Of a stretch of 64,000 nt of DNA, positions 26,306 to 37,424 are shown in pieces. The stretch spans positions 186,001-250,000 of the forward strand of contig NZ_JAKZFD010000008.1 of assembly GCF_022549225.1 (NCBI RefSeq). The letters are read 5' to 3'. The notes beneath the pieces are model-generated. The model was not told the origin of the DNA. It made no database searches and saw only the letters and a list, made by a program, of their open reading frames with translations. Position 1 is the first letter of the stretch, and each line of letters opens with the position of its first letter. The position numbers and the translations under genes were made by a program. The stretch is from Pelomonas sp. CA6 (GTDB taxonomy: Bacteria; Pseudomonadota; Gammaproteobacteria; Burkholderiales; Burkholderiaceae_C).

Positions 26306-27095
26306 AGCCCACGTCCACGCTGACCTGGCGCGGCTTGCCGATGGGCGCGAAGCGCCACTGCTTCACCGCGTCGATCGCCGCGGCGCTGAGGCGCCGGTGC
26401 GGGCTCTTCAGCGCCTCCGGGTCCTGCACGCTGCCGTCCGGCAGCACGGTGAAGCGCAGCGTCACCGTGCCGGTGCGCTGCGACGCGAGCAGCTGGCGCG
26501 GATAGTCGGGGTCCACCTTCTTGATCAGCGCGAGCGGCACCTCCTCCTCGGGCTCGGCCTGGCGCGCGACCGCCACCGGCACCGTGGGCGGGGCGGCGCT
26601 GGGGCTGGCGAGCGCCAGCGCGCGCGGCTCGGGCTGCGCGCCCGGCGCGGGCGTGGTGCCGGCCGGCGCCATGGCCGGCGCCGGCGCCGTGTCCCTGGCG
26701 GCGACGGCCTGGGCGGGCTCGGGCGCCGAGGCCGGGCGCGACTGCTGATGCGCCAGCGCGCGGGCGCGCGCCTCGCGCGCGGCGAGCTCGTCGGACTCGT
26801 TGCCACGCGCCGGCCGCGCCACCGCACGGCCCTCGGCCTTGGGCTCGGGCTTGGCGTCCGCTTTGGCATCGGCCTTGGCATCGGCCTTGTGGCTGTCCGC
26901 CCGTGCCTTGCTCGCGTCGCCACGCTCGGCGTGGAACTTGATCCACTGGAAGACCTTGTCGGCGTCGCGTTTGGCGCGCTCGCTCTCGTTGAGCTTGGTC
27001 TTGCTCTCCAGGTCGCCCAGCGCCTGAGCCCGGGCCGGGGCGCAGACAGCGGCCAGCAACAGCGTCGCCAGCAGCACGGAAGCACTGCGATTCAT
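26292..27095 (-). CDS. TonB C-terminal domain protein with cleavable-looking signal peptide
   Basis: 267 residues. The C-terminal 85 residues form a TonB_C domain (IKKVDPDYPRQLLASQRTGTVTLRFTVLPDG, AAIDAVKQWRFAPIGKP). The middle is Ala/Pro/Lys-rich, including ADAKADAKADAKPEPKAE, a flexible periplasmic spacer. The N-terminus MNRSASVLLATLLLAAVCAPARAQA looks like a cleaved secretory signal rather than the uncleaved anchor of TonB, and the TonB SxxxH membrane motif is absent. It may be a periplasmic TonB-like protein rather than the energy transducer. The start at 27095 is preferred; the frame upstream is a shadow of thiC. No exbB/exbD neighbour. Confidence 0.85.
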   Translation of the reverse strand: MNRSASVLLATLLLAAVCAPARAQALGDLESKTKLNESERAKRDADKVFQWIKFHAERGDASKARADSHKADAKADAKADAKPEPKAEGRAVARPARGNESDELAAREARARALAHQQSRPASAPEPAQAVAARDTAPAPAMAPAGTTPAPGAQPEPRALALASPSAAPPTVPVAVARQAEPEEEVPLALIKKVDPDYPRQLLASQRTGTVTLRFTVLPDGSVQDPEALKSPHRRLSAAAIDAVKQWRFAPIGKPRQVSVDVGFMVE

Positions 27096-27293
27096 CGGAT
27101 CCACCCTCTCTCCTCTCTCACAAGGAAACGCCGGGCCGCCCAGGTCCCGCGGCCTCGCGGCGGGCCGCACCTGATGCATCTTCGTTGTCTGTCGGGCCAT
27201 CAGCGCCGCGCGCAGTGTAGGAAGTCGCCTGGATGACAAAGCCCTGGGGTTTGCACTGAATCGCGCGGGGCGGATGCGGCAGGCGCACAGGAT

Positions 27294-29534
<2,241 letters not shown>

Positions 29535-29538
29535 GCGC

Positions 29539-30597
29539 ATGGCCCGCATCGCCATCGCCGGCGCCGGACTGGCCGGCCGCCTGATGGCCTGGGCGCTGCT
29601 GCGCGCCGGCCATGAGGTGCTGCTCGCCGATCCGGCGCCCGGCCCCGAACCCGCTTTCGACGGCCACGGCGCCGCCGCCTTCAGCGCCGCCGGCATGCTC
29701 AGCCCGCTGGCCGAGCAGGAGTGCGGCGGCGAAGCCGTGGCGCGACTGGGCTGGCGCTCGCTCGCGCTGTGGCCGCGCATCGTCGATCGCCTCAGCGCGG
29801 CGCCACGCTTTGCCGCGCTGGGCAGCCTGCTGCTGGCCCACCCGGGCGACCGTGGCGCCGCGCAGCGCGCGTTGGCCCGCATGCCCGGCGCGCAGCCGCT
29901 GGCGCGCGAGGCGCTCTCGGCGCTCGAGCCGGCACTGGCCGCCCACCGCGGCCTGCTCGCCTGGCAGTTGCCCGGCGAAGGCCTGATCGACACCGTCGCG
30001 ACCCTGGCCGCACTGCACCGCGACAGCGGCGCGGCGCGCTGGCTGTGGGGCCAGGAGGTGCTCGAGGTCGGCCCCGGCCGGCTGCGCCTGCGCGACGGCC
30101 GCGGCCTGGAGGCCGACTGGGCGGTGGACACGCGCGGGCTGGGCGGCCGCCCCCAGCTGCCGCTGCGCGGCGTGCGCGGCGAGACCGTCTGGCTGGACCT
30201 GCCCAGCCACGGCCTGCGGCGTCCGCTGCGCCTGCTGCACCCGCGCCACCGCGTCTACCTCGTGCCCCGCGACGAGCGCCGCCTCATCGTCGGCGCCACC
30301 GAGATCGAGAGCGAGGACCGCAGCGAAGCCAGCCTGAAGAGCGCGGTGGAGCTGATGAGCGCGGCGCACAGCCTGCTGCCCGCGCTCGCCGAGGCGCGCA
30401 TCCTGCGCCTGGACCGCAATCTGCGCCCCGCGCTGCCCGACAACCTGCCCCATGCCCATGCCGAACCCGGCCTGCTGCGCCTGAACGGCCTGTACCGCCA
30501 CGGCTGGCTGCTCGCGCCAGCCCTGGTCGATCAGCTGCTGCGCCAGTCCGGCCTCGCCACCCTGGAAGACCCCCACCATGCAGATCCGACTCGATGA
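29539..30597 (+). CDS. thiO: Glycine oxidase ThiO
   Basis: A 352-residue FAD amine oxidase of the DAO family. The FAD fold is IAIAGAGLAGRLMAWALLRAGHEV, followed by GAAAFSAAGMLSPLAE, VYLVPRDERRLIVGATEIES and a C-terminal GLYRHGWLLAPALVDQLL. It makes the dehydroglycine (iminoglycine) used for thiazole formation by ThiG in aerobes. Its place between thiC and thiS supports ThiO over other DAO members. Its 3' end overlaps thiS by 20 bases, so the two are translationally coupled. Confidence 0.93.
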   Translation: MARIAIAGAGLAGRLMAWALLRAGHEVLLADPAPGPEPAFDGHGAAAFSAAGMLSPLAEQECGGEAVARLGWRSLALWPRIVDRLSAAPRFAALGSLLLAHPGDRGAAQRALARMPGAQPLAREALSALEPALAAHRGLLAWQLPGEGLIDTVATLAALHRDSGAARWLWGQEVLEVGPGRLRLRDGRGLEADWAVDTRGLGGRPQLPLRGVRGETVWLDLPSHGLRRPLRLLHPRHRVYLVPRDERRLIVGATEIESEDRSEASLKSAVELMSAAHSLLPALAEARILRLDRNLRPALPDNLPHAHAEPGLLRLNGLYRHGWLLAPALVDQLLRQSGLATLEDPHHADPTR

Positions 30598-30778
30598 CCA
30601 GCCCCTGTCCGTGGACGAGGGCTGCACCCTCGCGCAGCTGCTCGCGCAGCTGCAGCGCGCGCCCGACAGCGTCGCCACGGCGCTGAACGGGCGCTTCGTC
30701 GCCCGCGACGCAAGACCTGGCACCGTGCTTGAGGACGGCGACCAGGTGCTGCTGTTCCAGCCCATCGTCGGAGGATGA
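30578..30778 (+). CDS. thiS: Sulfur carrier protein ThiS
   Basis: A 66-residue ubiquitin-fold protein ending in the obligatory Gly-Gly (QPIVGG), which is adenylated and converted to a thiocarboxylate. QIRLDDQPL, VATALNGRFVARD and LEDGDQVLLFQP are typical ThiS segments. It donates sulfur to ThiG. The start lies within thiO (20-base overlap) and the stop is four bases before thiG. Confidence 0.95.
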   Translation: MQIRLDDQPLSVDEGCTLAQLLAQLQRAPDSVATALNGRFVARDARPGTVLEDGDQVLLFQPIVGG

Positions 30779-30782
30779 GCCC

Positions 30783-31592
30783 ATGCAGGACGTTCTGCGC
30801 ATTGACGGCGTCGACCTGGACAGCCGCTTCTTCCTCGGCACCGCCGGCTACGAGAGCCCGACCGTGCTGCAGCAAGCCATCCAGGCCGCCGACACGCGGC
30901 TGATCACCGTGGGGCTCAAGCGCACGCTGCAGGCAGGCGACAACGGCTTCGTCGCCCAGGCGCTGGCCTGCGCGCGCGCGCAGGGCGCGCGCCTGCTGCC
31001 CAACACCGCCGGCTGCCACAGCGCGGCCGAGGCGGTGGCGCTGGCGCAGATGGCCCGCGAGCTCTACGGCACGCACTGGATCAAGCTCGAGGTGATCGGC
31101 GACGAGCATACGCTGCAGCCCGACCCGCTGGAGCTGCTCGCCGCGGCGCGCACCCTGGTGCGCGAAGGCTTCACCGTTTTCCCCTACTGCACCGAGGACC
31201 TGGTGCTGGGCCGCCGCCTGCTCGAGGACGCCGGCTGCGCGCTGCTGATGCCCTGGGGTGCGCCCATCGGCTCGGGCCAGGGCCTGCTGAATCTGCACGG
31301 GCTGCGCAGCCTGCGCGAGCGCCTGCCCGACGCGGTGCTGGTGGTCGACGCCGGCCTGGGCGCGCCCTCGCAGGCGGCGCAGGCGCTGGAGCTGGGCTTC
31401 GACGCGGTGCTGCTCAACAGCGCGGTCGCCCAGGCGCGCGATCCGGTGCGCATGGCCGCCGCCTTCCGCGACGCCGTGCGCGCCGGCCGCCAGGCCTACC
31501 GGGCCGGGCTGATGGCGCCGCAGGACTTCGCCGTGCCCAGCACGCCGGTCGGCGGCCATGCGCTGCTGCTGGGCGAGCCTGGAGACGCGTGA
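30783..31592 (+). CDS. thiG: Thiazole synthase ThiG
   Basis: A 269-residue TIM-barrel enzyme that builds the thiazole phosphate from deoxyxylulose 5-phosphate, dehydroglycine and ThiS thiocarboxylate. It contains RFFLGTAGYESPTVL, LLPNTAGCHSAAEAVALA, WIKLEVIGDEHTLQPD (the catalytic Lys in this strand), MPWGAPIGSGQGLLN and DAVLLNSAVAQARDPV. GGAGGATGA lies just before the ATG at 30783. The stop overlaps the start of the fused thiDE gene by four bases. Confidence 0.97.
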   Translation: MQDVLRIDGVDLDSRFFLGTAGYESPTVLQQAIQAADTRLITVGLKRTLQAGDNGFVAQALACARAQGARLLPNTAGCHSAAEAVALAQMARELYGTHWIKLEVIGDEHTLQPDPLELLAAARTLVREGFTVFPYCTEDLVLGRRLLEDAGCALLMPWGAPIGSGQGLLNLHGLRSLRERLPDAVLVVDAGLGAPSQAAQALELGFDAVLLNSAVAQARDPVRMAAAFRDAVRAGRQAYRAGLMAPQDFAVPSTPVGGHALLLGEPGDA

Positions 31593-33262
31593 TGCGACGC
31601 CCCCACCCCAGCCTGCCCCATCCCTGGGCCGAGACGCCGGATCCGGACGCCGAAACGCTGCCGGATTGGCAGGCCGACCCGGCGCCGCCGGTGATCTGGT
31701 CGGTCGCCGGCACCGACAGCGGCGGCGGCGCCGGCCTCAGCGCCGACACCCGCGCCGCACCGCTGCTGGGCGTGCACCTGTGCCCGGTGGTCGCGGCGGT
31801 CACGGCGCAGAACTCCTGCGGCGTGCGCTCGGTGCACGCGCAGCCCGCGGAGCTGCTGTCGGCCCAGTTCGCGGCGCTGGAGCAAGACCTGACCCCGCGC
31901 GCGATCAAGACCGGCCTGCTGGGCTCGGTGGAGGCGGTGCGGGCGTTGGTCGCGGTGCTGGAGCGGCTGCGCCAGCGCGCGCCGGCCGCGCCCGTGGCCC
32001 TGGTGGTCGACCCGGTGCTGGGCGCCAGCGCCGGCGGCGCCGCCTTCGCCGACGCGGCCCTGCTGCAGGCCTACCGCGAGCTGCTGCTGCCGCGCTGCGA
32101 CCTGCTCACGCCCAACCGGCGCGAGGCCGAGCGGCTGTGCGGCGTCGCGCCCGGCGCGCTGTCCGTGCCGGCGCTGGCCGAACGCCTGCGCGCGCTGGGC
32201 GCCCGCGCGGTCTGCATCACCGGCGGCGACGATCTGCAGACGCCCGGCGCGGACCGCCTGGCGCTGGACTGGCTCAGCGGCCGTGGCGCGGAGCCCAGCG
32301 GGCAGGCGCCGGCGGCCCCCGCCGTGGAAGGCTGGCTGGCGCTGCCGCGCCTGCGCGCCGAGGGGCTGCACCAGCATGGCAGCGGCTGCACCTTCGCAAC
32401 GGCCGCCGCCGCGGCGCTGGCGCGCGGCTTCGCGCTGGCGGACGCGGTGATCCTGGCCAAGATGCTGGCCTGGTGCGGGCTGCGCGATGGCCACGCGGCG
32501 GGCGCGGGGCCCGGGCCTTTGCGTCCGCGGGCGGGCTTCATCGACGACCCGGCGGCCATGCCGGTGCTGGGGAGCGCGCTGGACGCCCGGCCCTCGGCCG
32601 CCACACTGGCGCGCTGGGCCTCGGTGCTGCGGCAACCGGCGGCACCGCCGACGCAGGCCGGCGCGCTGTACGGCATCAGCGCCGATCCGGCCCAGTTGGC
32701 CCGGCTGGCCCGCGGCGGGCGCTTCGCCCACCTGCAGCTGCGCATCAAGGGCGGCGCGGACGAGGCCCATGACCGGCGGCGCCTGCAGGACGCGATCGCC
32801 GCCGCGGTGCAGGGCTGCCGCGGCCAGGGCGTGCAGCTGTGGATCAACGACCACTGGGAACTGGCGCTGCGGGCCGGCGCGGAGGCGCTGCATCTGGGCC
32901 AGGAAGACTGGGCCCGGCTGGGCCCGGCGGCGCAGGAAGAACTGCTCGCCCTGCAGGCCGAGGGCCGGCTGCGCCTGGGCCTCTCCAGCCACAGCCTGTG
33001 GGAGCTGGCGCGCGCCCGCGCGCTGGCGCCAGCGCTGATCGCCTGCGGCCCCATCTGGCCCACCCAGACCAAGGACATGCCCTGGCTGCCCCAGGGCCTG
33101 GCCCAGCTGCGCTGGTGGGTGCGCATGGCCGGGCGACCGGTGGTCGCCATCGGCGGCGTCACCGACGCCGCGCGGCTGGCCGCGGTGCGCCGCAGCGGCG
33201 CCGCGGCGGTATGCCTGGTGCGCGGCCTGGCGCTGGCGGAATCCGCGCCTCCTCAGGGTTGA
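31589..33262 (+). CDS. Bifunctional HMP(-P) kinase / thiamine phosphate synthase (ThiD-ThiE fusion)
   Basis: 557 residues with two domains. The N-terminal ThiD-type kinase (about residues 30-310) has SVAGTDSGGGAGLSADTRAA, VTAQNSCGV, DPVLGASAG, LLTPNRREAERL and HQHGSGCTFATAAA. The C-terminal ThiE-type synthase (about 350-550) keeps HLQLRIKGG, WINDHWELAL, LHLGQEDW, LGLSSHS, GPIWPTQTKDM and PVVAIGGVT, covering the known pyrophosphate and Mg contacts. The fusion therefore should phosphorylate HMP-P and join it to the thiazole phosphate. It is the last gene of the operon. The 30-residue N-terminal extension before the kinase has no recognised role. Confidence 0.93.
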   Translation: MMRRPHPSLPHPWAETPDPDAETLPDWQADPAPPVIWSVAGTDSGGGAGLSADTRAAPLLGVHLCPVVAAVTAQNSCGVRSVHAQPAELLSAQFAALEQDLTPRAIKTGLLGSVEAVRALVAVLERLRQRAPAAPVALVVDPVLGASAGGAAFADAALLQAYRELLLPRCDLLTPNRREAERLCGVAPGALSVPALAERLRALGARAVCITGGDDLQTPGADRLALDWLSGRGAEPSGQAPAAPAVEGWLALPRLRAEGLHQHGSGCTFATAAAAALARGFALADAVILAKMLAWCGLRDGHAAGAGPGPLRPRAGFIDDPAAMPVLGSALDARPSAATLARWASVLRQPAAPPTQAGALYGISADPAQLARLARGGRFAHLQLRIKGGADEAHDRRRLQDAIAAAVQGCRGQGVQLWINDHWELALRAGAEALHLGQEDWARLGPAAQEELLALQAEGRLRLGLSSHSLWELARARALAPALIACGPIWPTQTKDMPWLPQGLAQLRWWVRMAGRPVVAIGGVTDAARLAAVRRSGAAAVCLVRGLALAESAPPQG

Positions 33263-33293
33263 GCAGCGCGGGGGCCTCGATGCACCGGCGGCG

Positions 33294-33617
33294 TCAGTCC
33301 TCCGGCAGGAAGATCCACAGCAGCAGGTAGAGCAGCACGCCGGTGCCGGCGCACAGCACCAGCAGCGTGAAAGCCAAACGCCAGAACCAGGACGCCATGC
33401 CGGTGATCTGCGCCAGGCCGCCGCAGACCCCGCCCACCCAGCGGTCGTCGCGGCTGCGACGCAGCGAGTTCAGCACCGAACCGGCATCGCCACCGCCACT
33501 GCGGCCGCCGCTGGTGCCATTCAACACCCGGGCCTTGGCCTGGGCGAACTCCTCGTCGCTGAGGACACCGCGCTGGTGCAGGTCGGCCAGGCGGTTGAGT
33601 TCTTCGCTGTCGCTCAT
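33294..33617 (-). CDS. PspC domain protein with SHOCT-like N-terminus
   Basis: A 107-residue membrane-associated protein. Residues 1-33 (LNRLADLHQRGVLSDEEFAQAKARVL) are a SHOCT-type short helical motif. Residues 50-107 form a PspC domain, with DRWVGGVCGGLAQITGMASWFWRL and a hydrophobic helix to WIFLPED. PspC-domain proteins act in envelope stress, but no other psp genes are present, so the function is not assigned. AGGAG lies six bases before the ATG. It converges with the thiDE gene. Confidence 0.85.
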   Translation of the reverse strand: MSDSEELNRLADLHQRGVLSDEEFAQAKARVLNGTSGGRSGGGDAGSVLNSLRRSRDDRWVGGVCGGLAQITGMASWFWRLAFTLLVLCAGTGVLLYLLLWIFLPED

Positions 33618-33684
33618 GAGGACTCCTTCTCGAATCGATCCATGGGGCGCAGCCTAGCCCAGCCGCGCGGGCGACGCGGGGCTT

Positions 33685-33702
33685 CTTGCGACCGGCCGCA
33701 AG
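33685..33702. promoter_or_regulatory. Near-palindrome between divergent PspC and S9 peptidase genes
   Basis: CTTGCG (33685-33690) and CGCAAG (33697-33702) flank ACCGGC, giving an 18-bp near-perfect dyad in the 215-bp divergent intergenic region. A TATAAC hexamer at 33799-33804 is a plausible -10 for the peptidase. The dyad is a candidate operator only. Confidence 0.35.
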
Positions 33703-33832
33703 GACGGTGGGATGGACGAGCGCCGCAAGGGAACAGGCGCGGTCGGCACGCGCACAAACCGGGGGAAGCGCCCGAGGACGGGCAGGCCGCGCTCTTGCTA
33801 TAACGTCGGCCTCCTTTCCCTGAGTCCCGTCC

Positions 33833-36800
33833 ATGTCCGTCCCGGTTTCCCTGCCCCGTCTCGCGGGCGCCCTGATCGCCACCCATCTCGCCCTTCACGC
33901 CCCGGCCTTCGCCGCCACGCCCACGCCGCCGCAAGCGGCCACGCCGCTGGCCGCGGCCGCGGCCGTGCTGAGCGCGAAGAAGCCCATCACCCACGATGTC
34001 TACGCCGAATGGCGCAGCATCCAGGGCACCCAGCTGAGCCGCGACGGCCAGTGGCTGGCCTATGCGCTGGTGGCGCAAGAGGCCGATGGCGAGCTGGTGC
34101 TGCGCCGCCTCGCCGACGGTCAGGAATGGCGCGTGCCGCGCGGCACGGCCCCGCAGTTCAGCCCCGACGGCCGCCATGTGGCCTTCGCGGTCCAGCCCAC
34201 GCGCGCCGAGCTGGACAAGGCCAAGAAGGACAAGAAGAAGGGCGACGACGCGCCCAAGCCCGGCGCCGGCTGGATGGAGCTCGCCACCGGCAAGGTGGAA
34301 CAGCTGGCGCGCGTGAAGCGCTTTGCGTGGGCCGAGGAAGGCAGCGGCCATCTGGCCCTTCTGCTGGAGCCGCCCGCGGCACGCGGCGGTGCTGCCGGCG
34401 CCAAGGCGGAAGCCGCGAAGGCGGACACGTTCGAGCCCGCGCTGGAGGACCAGGAGGCTCCGCCTCCCGGCACCCAGGCCGGGCTGTTCCCGGGCTCGTC
34501 GGCCGAAGGCGCCGCCGCGGGCAAGAAGCAGCCCGGCAGCGAGCTGGTGCTGGTGGACCTGGCCTCCGGCCTGCGCCAGTCCATCAAGGACGTGGCCGAG
34601 TTCCAGTGGGCCCGAGACGGACAGCGCCTGGCCTATGTGGTGGCGCTGAAGGACGCGAAGGACAGCGCCAAGGACGGCAGCAAGGACAGCGGCAAGGAGG
34701 CCAAGGAAGGCGCGGCCTCGCCGCCCGCGCGCGGCGACGAAACGAACGCCCGCGAGGGCGTCTACCTGCTGGCCCCCGCGGGCGGCGCGGTGCAGGCGCT
34801 GTTGACCGGCGCCGGCCACTACCGCCAGCTGCGCTTCGACCGCGAAGGCCGCCAGCTGGCCTTCGTGAGCAACCGCGACCATCTGGCCGAGAAGGCAGCG
34901 GAACGGGCCACCGAGAAGGCCGCCGGCAAGCCCACCGAGAAGGCGCAGGACAAGGCCGACGCCAAGCCCGAGCCCACGCCCTTCAAGCTCTATTTGTGGC
35001 GCCAGGGCGAGGCGCAGGCGCGGTCCCTGGTCGCCGCCGGCCAGCCGGGCCTGCCCGAGGGCTGGGGCCCCAGCGAGCACGCGGCGCTGAATTTCAGCAA
35101 GGACGGCCGGCGCCTCTTCCTGGGCACGGCCAAGCTGCCCGCCGCCGAGCCCAAGGACGCGCCCGAGCCGCTGAAGGTGGACCTCTGGCACTGGAAAGAC
35201 CCCGAGCTGCAGTCGGTGCAGAAGGTCAAGGCCGAGCGTGAGAAGCAGCGCAGCTACCGCGCCGTCGTCCACCTGGACGGCGAGGCCGCGCGCTTCGTGC
35301 AGCTGGCGACGCCGGAGATTCCGCATGTGGTCGTCAACGAGAACGCCGGCAGCGCGCTGGGGCTCAGCGAACTGCCGTACCGCCAGCTCATGTCCTGGGA
35401 AGGCGTGTACATGGACGCCTACGCGCTGGACCTGCAGACCGGCCAGAGCCGGCTGCTGGCCAAGAAGCTGCGTCACACGCCGCGGCTCTCGCCGGGCGGC
35501 CGCTATGTGCTGGGATTCGACGCGCAGGCGCTCCGCTGGCTGGCCTGGAGCACCGACGGCGCGCGCCGCCTGGACCTGACGGGTTCGATCAAGGCGCGCT
35601 TCGACAACATCGAGCGCGATGTGCCGGACCTGCCCGCGCCCTATGGCGTGGCCGGCTGGACCGCGGACGACGACGCCGTCGTGCTCTACGACCAGTTCGA
35701 CCTCTGGGCCGTGCGGCCCCAGGACGGCAGCGCCCGCAACCTCACGCAGGGCTATGGCCGCCAGCACCAGCTGCAGCTGCGCCACGTGCCGCTGGACCCC
35801 GAGGACGCCGACGCCAAGCCGCTGCCCGCCGACACGCTGATGCTCAGCGCGGTGCACGAGGTGCAGCGCGACAGCGGCTATTTCCGCGTCGCCGCGGGCG
35901 GCGGCCAGCCGCAGAAGCTGATCCTCGCGCCCAAGATGATCGGCGGACTGATCAAGGCCAAGAACGCCGACCGCGTGGTCTTCACGCAGCAGAGCTTCAC
36001 CGAGTTCCCCGACCTGTGGACCGACACGCTGCAGCTGTCGGCGCCGCAGCAGCTCAGCGCCGCCAACCCGCAGCAGGCCGCGCTGCGCTGGGGCACGCAG
36101 GAACTGATCAGCTACAAGACCGCGGCCGGCAAGACCCTGCGTGCGCTGCTGGCCAAGCCCGAGGACTTCGACCCGGCCAAGAAGTACCCGCTGATGGTGT
36201 ACATCTACGAGAAGATGACGGACAACCGCTATCGCTTCGTCGCGCCGGCGCCCGGCCAGAACATCAACGTCACGCGCTACGTCAGCAACGGCTATCTGGT
36301 GCTGCGTCCCGACCTGGAATACACCACCGGCCACCCCGGCCGCAGCGCGCTGGAGGCTGTCGTGCCGGCGGTGCGCCAGCTGATCGCCAAGGGCTTCGTC
36401 GATCCCAAGCGCGTGGGCATCCAGGGCCACAGCTGGGGCGCCTACCAGATCAACTACCTGATCACGCAGACCGACCTGTTCGCCGCCGCCGAGGCGGGCG
36501 CCTCCATGGCCAACATGACCAGCGGCTATGGCGGCATCCGCTGGGGCACCGGCCTGTCGCGCGCCTTCCAGTACGAGCACGGCCAGAGCCGCATGGGCAC
36601 CACGCCCTGGCAGCGGCCCGACCTCTATCTGCAGAACTCGCCCCTCTTCCACATCGACAAGGTGCGCACGCCCTACCTCACCGTGCACAACGACGAGGAC
36701 GACGCCGTGCCCTGGTATCAGGGCATCGAGATGTTCACGGCGCTGCGCCGCCTGGGCAAGGAAGCCTACTGGTTCAACTACAACGGCGAGAAGCACGGGC

Positions 36801-36967
36801 TGCGCGACCGCGACAACATCAAGCACTTCACCGTGCACATGGCGGAGTTCTTCGACCACTACCTGCTGGGCAGCCCGCGCCCGGCGTGGATGGACCAGCC
36901 CGTGCCCTATCTGGAACGTGGCCGGCGCGATGTGATGCCGCTGTTCCGGCCGCAGCCTCAGAAGTAA
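33833..36967 (+). CDS. S9 family (prolyl oligopeptidase-like) secreted serine peptidase
   Basis: A 1044-residue protein. A signal peptide (cleaved near APAFAA, about residue 28) is followed by a beta-propeller-like region and a C-terminal alpha/beta-hydrolase. The catalytic triad is visible: Ser867 in GHSWGAYQ, Asp956 in NDEDDAVPW and His988 in KHGLRD. It should act in the periplasm or outside on peptides. Three Lys/Asp/Ala-rich insertions (about 123-143, 275-300 and 345-390) make it longer than usual family members. It is monocistronic with its own terminator. The first ATG at 33833 fits the signal peptide. Confidence 0.92.
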   Translation: MSVPVSLPRLAGALIATHLALHAPAFAATPTPPQAATPLAAAAAVLSAKKPITHDVYAEWRSIQGTQLSRDGQWLAYALVAQEADGELVLRRLADGQEWRVPRGTAPQFSPDGRHVAFAVQPTRAELDKAKKDKKKGDDAPKPGAGWMELATGKVEQLARVKRFAWAEEGSGHLALLLEPPAARGGAAGAKAEAAKADTFEPALEDQEAPPPGTQAGLFPGSSAEGAAAGKKQPGSELVLVDLASGLRQSIKDVAEFQWARDGQRLAYVVALKDAKDSAKDGSKDSGKEAKEGAASPPARGDETNAREGVYLLAPAGGAVQALLTGAGHYRQLRFDREGRQLAFVSNRDHLAEKAAERATEKAAGKPTEKAQDKADAKPEPTPFKLYLWRQGEAQARSLVAAGQPGLPEGWGPSEHAALNFSKDGRRLFLGTAKLPAAEPKDAPEPLKVDLWHWKDPELQSVQKVKAEREKQRSYRAVVHLDGEAARFVQLATPEIPHVVVNENAGSALGLSELPYRQLMSWEGVYMDAYALDLQTGQSRLLAKKLRHTPRLSPGGRYVLGFDAQALRWLAWSTDGARRLDLTGSIKARFDNIERDVPDLPAPYGVAGWTADDDAVVLYDQFDLWAVRPQDGSARNLTQGYGRQHQLQLRHVPLDPEDADAKPLPADTLMLSAVHEVQRDSGYFRVAAGGGQPQKLILAPKMIGGLIKAKNADRVVFTQQSFTEFPDLWTDTLQLSAPQQLSAANPQQAALRWGTQELISYKTAAGKTLRALLAKPEDFDPAKKYPLMVYIYEKMTDNRYRFVAPAPGQNINVTRYVSNGYLVLRPDLEYTTGHPGRSALEAVVPAVRQLIAKGFVDPKRVGIQGHSWGAYQINYLITQTDLFAAAEAGASMANMTSGYGGIRWGTGLSRAFQYEHGQSRMGTTPWQRPDLYLQNSPLFHIDKVRTPYLTVHNDEDDAVPWYQGIEMFTALRRLGKEAYWFNYNGEKHGLRDRDNIKHFTVHMAEFFDHYLLGSPRPAWMDQPVPYLERGRRDVMPLFRPQPQK

Positions 36968-36974
36968 AGGCGGG

Positions 36975-36999
36975 ACGGGCGGCCAGTGGCCGCCCGTTT
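36975..36999 (+). terminator. Rho-independent terminator after the S9 peptidase gene
   Basis: A perfect 10-bp stem, ACGGGCGGCC / GGCCGCCCGT, with an AGT loop, followed by a short TT-C-T tract, starting eight bases past the stop codon. Confidence 0.75.
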
Positions 37000-37019
37000 C
37001 TCCAGAAAACGAAGCCGTG

Positions 37020-37394
37020 TCAGGGCCGGCGCCGCTGCAGCGCCTGCTCGTGGACGCGCTGCGCGCCGAACATCGCCACCAGCGCGGTCATCAGCACGCG
37101 TGCCTTCGCCGAGTTGTCCTCGCCGTAGTTGCAGACATAGACGTCCAGCGTCACGCCGGCCAGCTCCGGCCAGGTGTGCAGCGCCACATGCGATTCGGCC
37201 AGCAGCAGCATGCCGGTCATGCCCCCGGGCTGGCCCGGGGCCAGGTCGGGAAAGCGATGCCAGTGCTCGCCGACCACGCGCAGCCCGGCCGCCTCGGTAT
37301 GTTCGCGGCAACGGCGCGCCAGCGCCAAAGAATCCGTGAGCAGCTCGATGGCCCGGCAGCCGGCCAGGTCGGCGGTGAGGTGTAGACCCTGCAT
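37020..37394 (-). CDS. speD: S-adenosylmethionine decarboxylase proenzyme
   Basis: A 124-residue proenzyme of the short prokaryotic (SpeH-type) class. The self-cleavage site Glu67-Ser68 is in LLLAESHVALHTWPE, where Ser68 becomes the pyruvoyl group. A second conserved strand is LDVYVCNYGEDNSAKA, with the catalytic cysteine. It makes the aminopropyl donor for spermidine. No spermidine synthase gene is adjacent, so it is a stand-alone gene here. It lies 30 bases downstream of the MerR-type gene on the same strand. Confidence 0.93.
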   Translation of the reverse strand: MQGLHLTADLAGCRAIELLTDSLALARRCREHTEAAGLRVVGEHWHRFPDLAPGQPGGMTGMLLLAESHVALHTWPELAGVTLDVYVCNYGEDNSAKARVLMTALVAMFGAQRVHEQALQRRRP

Positions 37395-37424
37395 GCGCGG
37401 CAGTGTAGGCGCGGTACCCGCGCC

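Noticed and set aside
33614-36859. Minus-strand open frame of 1081 codons opposite the S9 peptidase
   Set aside because: No motif or ribosome site; antisense shadow of an assured gene.
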